A stretch of DNA of 64,000 nucleotides from Streptomyces chromofuscus (GTDB taxonomy: Bacteria; Actinomycetota; Actinomycetes; Streptomycetales; Streptomycetaceae): assembly GCF_015160875.1 (NCBI RefSeq), contig NZ_CP063374.1, positions 744,001 to 808,000 of the forward strand, in the 5' to 3' direction. The notes below the pieces were generated by a model that had not been told where the DNA came from, did not search any database, and saw only the letters and a program-made list of their open reading frames with translations. Made by a program: the position numbers and the translations under genes. Below, one piece after another: positions 60,877 through 64,000 of the stretch (the first letter of the stretch is position 1; each line of letters opens with the position of its first letter).

Positions 60877-61659
60877 TCAGGCCGTTCCGATCACCACGTG
60901 GGCGTACAGCTCCTCCGAGACCGCCAGACGGGTCGTCAGTCCCGCGCGGGTGAAGGCGTCGACGGCCGCCGGTGCCTGGCGTTCGCTGGTCTCGGTCAGC
61001 AGGCAGCCGCCGGGCGCCAGCCACTCCCGCGCACCGCCGGCGACCCGGCGCAGCACGTCCAGTCCGTCGGCGCCGCCGTCGAGGGCGACCGGCGGTTCGT
61101 GGTCACGTGCCTCGGCGGGCAGCAGCGCGAGTTCGGCGGTGGGGACGTAGGGGACGTTGGCGGCGAGGATGCCGACGCGGCCCCGCAGTTCACCGGGGAG
61201 CGCCGCGTACAGGTCGCCCGTGTGGACCCGGCCGCCGTACCCGGCGACATTGCGCCGGGCGCAGTGCGCCGCGGCCGGATCGATGTCGGCGGCGTGCAGT
61301 TCGACCGGGCGCAGGGCGGCGGCCAGGGCGGCGCCCACCGCGCCCGAACCGCAGCACAGGTCGACGACGACCGAGGCGTCCGGGGCGGCGGCCAGGGCCT
61401 GCTCGACGAGGAACTCGGTACGGCGGCGGGGGACGAAGACACCGGGTTCCACGGCGATCCGCAGCCCCGCGAACCCGGCCCAGCCGACGACGAGTTCGAG
61501 CGGCAGTCCGCTCGCGCGGCGGTCGACCATGGCGGCGAGCTCGTCCGGGGTGCGGGCGGCGCCGAGGATCAGTTCCGCCTCGTCCTCGGCGAAGACACAG
61601 CCCGCCGCACACAGGGCGGCGACCACGGAGGAACGGGAGGGGGAAAGCGGCAGAGGCAT
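60877..61659 (-). CDS. PrmC/HemK-like methyltransferase (putative protein N5-glutamine methyltransferase)
   Basis: 260 residues. N-terminal helical domain (LCAAGCVFAEDEAELILGAA) then a Rossmann SAM domain: PGVFVPRRRTEFLVEQAL, motif I VVVDLCCGSGAVGAALAA, HAADIDPAAAHCARRNV, and the catalytic loop ILAANVPYVPTAELALLP, where the usual NPPY is N-V-P-Y. DHEPPVALDGGADGLDVLRR follows as in PrmC. The NVPY change makes release-factor methylation less sure; a translation-factor or other target is possible. The AUG has no purine SD close by; instead CTCACCTCC abuts it and pairs with a leader sequence (61769-61777), suggesting translation is controlled by the leader. Confidence 0.85.
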   Translation of the reverse strand: MPLPLSPSRSSVVAALCAAGCVFAEDEAELILGAARTPDELAAMVDRRASGLPLELVVGWAGFAGLRIAVEPGVFVPRRRTEFLVEQALAAAPDASVVVDLCCGSGAVGAALAAALRPVELHAADIDPAAAHCARRNVAGYGGRVHTGDLYAALPGELRGRVGILAANVPYVPTAELALLPAEARDHEPPVALDGGADGLDVLRRVAGGAREWLAPGGCLLTETSERQAPAAVDAFTRAGLTTRLAVSEELYAHVVIGTA

Positions 61660-61777
61660 GGAGGTGAGGGCCTTTCGGAAGCCGAAGGGCGCTCTCGCGG
61701 TCGCCTACTGCCGGCGTTCCGCGCCGGCGTGAGGGGAGAGCACCCGAGCTGACACAGCGGTAATGGGTCTCACCTCC
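61660..61777 (-). promoter_or_regulatory. structured leader / candidate attenuator of the methyltransferase gene
   Basis: On the minus-strand transcript GGAGGUGAG (61777-61769) pairs perfectly over 9 bp with CUCACCUCC (61668-61660), which directly precedes the AUG at 61659. Inside lie GGUGCUCUC (61744-61736) with GAGAGCGCC (61696-61688), 9 bp with one GU, and GCCGGCG (61728-61722) with CGCCGGC (61716-61710), 7 bp with a 5-nt loop. The order is nested: P1 around P2 around P3. This matches the layout of translational attenuators or riboswitches. No known riboswitch consensus was recognised. Confidence 0.55.
61705..61755 (-). CDS. candidate 16-codon leader peptide in methyltransferase leader
   Basis: GTG at 61755 opens V-SARVLSPHAGAERRQ followed by TAG at 61705. 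GGAGGTGAG, the 5' arm of the outer stem, lies 13 nt before the GTG and could serve as its ribosome site, though that spacing is long; an in-frame ATT 9 nt earlier is better spaced but a rare start. The peptide spans the two inner stems, so a ribosome stalled on it would alter the fold over the main AUG. Support is positional only. Confidence 0.3.
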   Translation of the reverse strand: MSARVLSPHAGAERRQ

Positions 61778-61934
61778 CCGGTCACGCACGGCTGGGACCG
61801 CCCTCAGCCGGACGGCCACCCTACCCCACGGCCGGACAGGGGCACGGCCGCGCACCACGTACGGTGGTAGGCGCACGCACTGATCAGGTACTACCCGCGG
61901 GCCGTCGCACCGGCGGTCTGGAGGCACCACCCGC

Positions 61935-62532
<598 letters not shown>

Positions 62533-62540
<8 letters not shown>

Positions 62541-63288
62541 GACCTTCACTCCCCCGACCCGGTTCGCCGTGCCCGGCCGGATCGCCGTGAGCAACGGCAC
62601 CGCCGGCCACTGGCAGACCGCCACCCTCACCGAGATCCGCCGCGAGACACCGCGGGCGGCCACGTTCCGGTTCGCGGTGCCCGCCTGGGTGGGCCATCTG
62701 CCCGGCCAGCACCTCCGGCTGCGACTGACCGCCGCGGACGGCTACACCGCCCAGCGCCACTACTCGATCGCGTCCGCGCCGGACGACTCCGGGCACGTGG
62801 AGCTGACCCTGGACCACGCCGAGGACGGCGAGGTCTCCGGCTGGTTCCACACCGAGGCCCGGCCCGGTGACCGCGTCGAGGTGCGCGGCCCGCTGAGCGG
62901 CTTCTTCGCCTGGCCGGGCGACCGGGCCGCACTGCTGATCGGCGCCGGATCCGGCGTCGTCCCGCTGATGTCCATGGTGCGGCACCACCGGGCCCGCGGC
63001 CTGTCCGTACCGCTGCGGCTGCTGGTGTCCGCGCGGAGTCCCGAGGAGCTGATCTACGCGCGGGAGTACGGCGCCGAGACGACGCCCGTCTTCACCCGCG
63101 CGGCTCCGCCCGGCGTCCCGGTGGGACGGATGACCGCGGCACATCTGGACCCGCTCCTGGAGGCGGCGCCCGCCGGTGGGTGGGAGGCTTATGTGTGCGG
63201 TTCCAACGCCTTCGCCGAGCACGCCTCGCGCCTGCTCGTGGCGGCGGGACAGCCGGTGCACCGGATCCGCGTCGAACGCTTCGGCTGA
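62533..63288 (+). CDS. ferredoxin-NADP reductase-type FAD/NAD oxidoreductase
   Basis: 251 residues from GTG 62533, overlapping the Moco gene by 8 bp. FAD domain with RHYSIASAPDD (RxYS motif) and VEVRGPLSGFFAWPGD; NAD(P) domain with LLIGAGSGVVPLMSMVRHHR, LLVSARSPEELIYAREYG and the C-terminal YVCGSNAFAEHASRLLVAAG, ending RIRVERFG. No [2Fe-2S] ferredoxin domain is fused, so electrons go from NAD(P)H via FAD directly or through another carrier to the partner Moco enzyme. Pair resembles many actinobacterial two-gene oxidoreductases of unknown substrate. Confidence 0.92.
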
Positions 63289-63428
63289 CCGCCCGCTCTC
63301 TCGCCGCCCCGGTGCGGTGCGCGAAGTCCGCGGGACGGGGTACGAGATGCATGTGGCACTCGCACGCGTACATGGGCCCGAGGGGCGCCGGTACGGCTCC
63401 CCCGGCTCCGGTGACGGCGAGGAGGCGG

Positions 63429-64000
63429 AGATGCGAACCCGGGTGCGCGGCTGGCGCTGGCGGCGCAATCCGTTGCGGCGCAGGTCGGACGTCGTCGAGG
63501 CGTGGACGGTCCTGGCCGTGGCGGTGCTGCTGTTCCTGGGGGCGCCGCTGGCCGGGGCGCTGACCGGCTGGTGGGCCCACGGCGAGGCACGGCGGACCGC
63601 GGCGGCCCAGTGGGAGGACCGGCGGCTCGTGCGGGCCGAGGTCGTCGGCAGGACTCCGGACTCGCTGCCGGCGGTGCAGGCCGGCCGGGAGTACACGTAC
63701 CGCGCGACGGTGCGCTGGACGGAGCCCGGCGAGGGTGCCAGGACGGGCACGGCGCGGGTTCCGGCGGGGACCCGGTCCGGGGAGACGGTCGACGTGTGGT
63801 TCGACGGGCGGGGCCGCAGCGTGCCGCCGCCGCCCGCCGAGACGACGATCTGGCAGCACAGCCTGACACTCGGGGTGTGCACCACGGCCGGGACGGCCGC
63901 CCTGGTGCTGCTCGGGCACGCGGCCGTACGCCGTGCGGCCGGCCGGCGCCGGATGGCGGAGTGGGAGCGCGCCTGGGCCCGTACGGAACCGGAGTGGACC
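63429..64000 (+). CDS. Rv1733c family membrane protein, 3' end beyond window
   Basis: From ATG 63429 (GAGGAGGCGGAG upstream) the frame is open to the last base, 190 codons seen. Basic start MRTRVRGWRWRRNPLRRRSD, TM helix VLAVAVLLFLGAPLAGALTG, an extracellular domain (AEVVGRTPDSLPAVQAGREY, ARVPAGTRSGETVDVWFDGR), a second TM helix LTLGVCTTAGTAALVLLGHA, then RMAEWERAWARTEPEWT. This is the pattern of Rv1733c, a Mycobacterium tuberculosis DosR-regulon membrane protein; Streptomyces have several. Little sequence is likely missing, given family length. Confidence 0.85.

Noticed and set aside
61660..61777. Known riboswitch (TPP, cobalamin, SAM, c-di-AMP, FMN)
   Set aside because: None of the conserved core boxes of those classes could be found by eye; reported instead as an unclassified attenuator-like leader.

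Overview
The window reads as an ordinary piece of a Streptomyces chromosome. GC content is very high throughout with near-universal G/C at third codon positions, GTG and TTG starts are common, and many genes belong to families largely confined to streptomycetes (DUF397, DUF6479, DUF6411, DUF7144, the DUF2617-DUF4247-DUF350-aminopropyltransferase block, Rv1733c-type membrane proteins, several PAS-GAF-PP2C phosphatases). I saw no tRNA, rRNA, CRISPR array, insertion sequence, prophage or integrase. About 55 intact or edge-truncated genes and six disrupted ones are supported.

Layout. 0-9.8 kb: edge-truncated universal stress protein, DUF397 protein, alpha/beta hydrolase, phenylacetate-CoA ligase converging on another acyl-CoA synthetase, a secreted penicillin/AHL-type acylase and a Tat-exported serine hydrolase. 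10-17.2 kb: signalling block on the minus strand: a PAS-GAF-PP2C-ATPase protein, a frameshifted phytoene-dehydrogenase-like oxidoreductase, and a Ser/Thr kinase with nine 42-residue TPR units whose start overlaps the end of an MpaB-type oxygenase gene. 17.4-25.3 kb: Cys-rich copper-binding protein, broken chaB, DUF6479, a decayed small gene, RpiB-like isomerase, PPOX protein, beta-hydroxyacid dehydrogenase, GH65 phosphorylase, DUF5519 and an ATP-grasp enzyme. 25.6-30.3 kb: a cluster of small membrane and stress-type proteins (DUF7144, SHOCT, DUF308, K+ channel) sharing an inverted-repeat motif. 30.3-37.5 kb: MFS exporter, large LuxR (LAL) regulator, two decayed genes (aldo/keto reductase tail; molybdopterin oxidoreductase missing its middle), PadR regulator.

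37.6-51.4 kb: NTF2-like protein facing PadR across a pair of matching operators, small membrane proteins, the DUF2617/DUF4247/DUF350/aminopropyltransferase operon, YbdK-type ligase, metallo-hydrolase, zinc alcohol dehydrogenase, NAD kinase and a complete dhaK-dhaL-dhaM operon. 51.5-64 kb: GH75 chitosanase divergent from a fibronectin-III lipoprotein across a DasR-like palindrome, a second PadR gene downstream of a 2,4-dienoyl-CoA-reductase-type enzyme with its own perfect palindrome, a secreted-protein gene broken by a 25-bp tandem duplication and single-base indels, a second PAS-GAF-PP2C phosphatase, a PrmC-like methyltransferase, a two-gene molybdo-oxidoreductase/flavin-reductase operon, and an edge-truncated Rv1733c protein.

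The most interesting new signals are regulatory. The PrmC-like methyltransferase has a leader with a 9-bp pairing that runs from a Shine-Dalgarno-like sequence to the base next to its AUG, enclosing a 16-codon candidate leader peptide and two further stems: an attenuator layout. A 19-bp CTCACCC-N5-GGGTGAG motif recurs at three promoters of the stress cluster, twice at exactly 79 nt from the start codon. Several short tandem repeats (17, 18/20 and 25 bp) sit in intergenic gaps. The six disrupted genes mostly carry single-base indels, so base-level sequence errors must be excluded before calling them decay.
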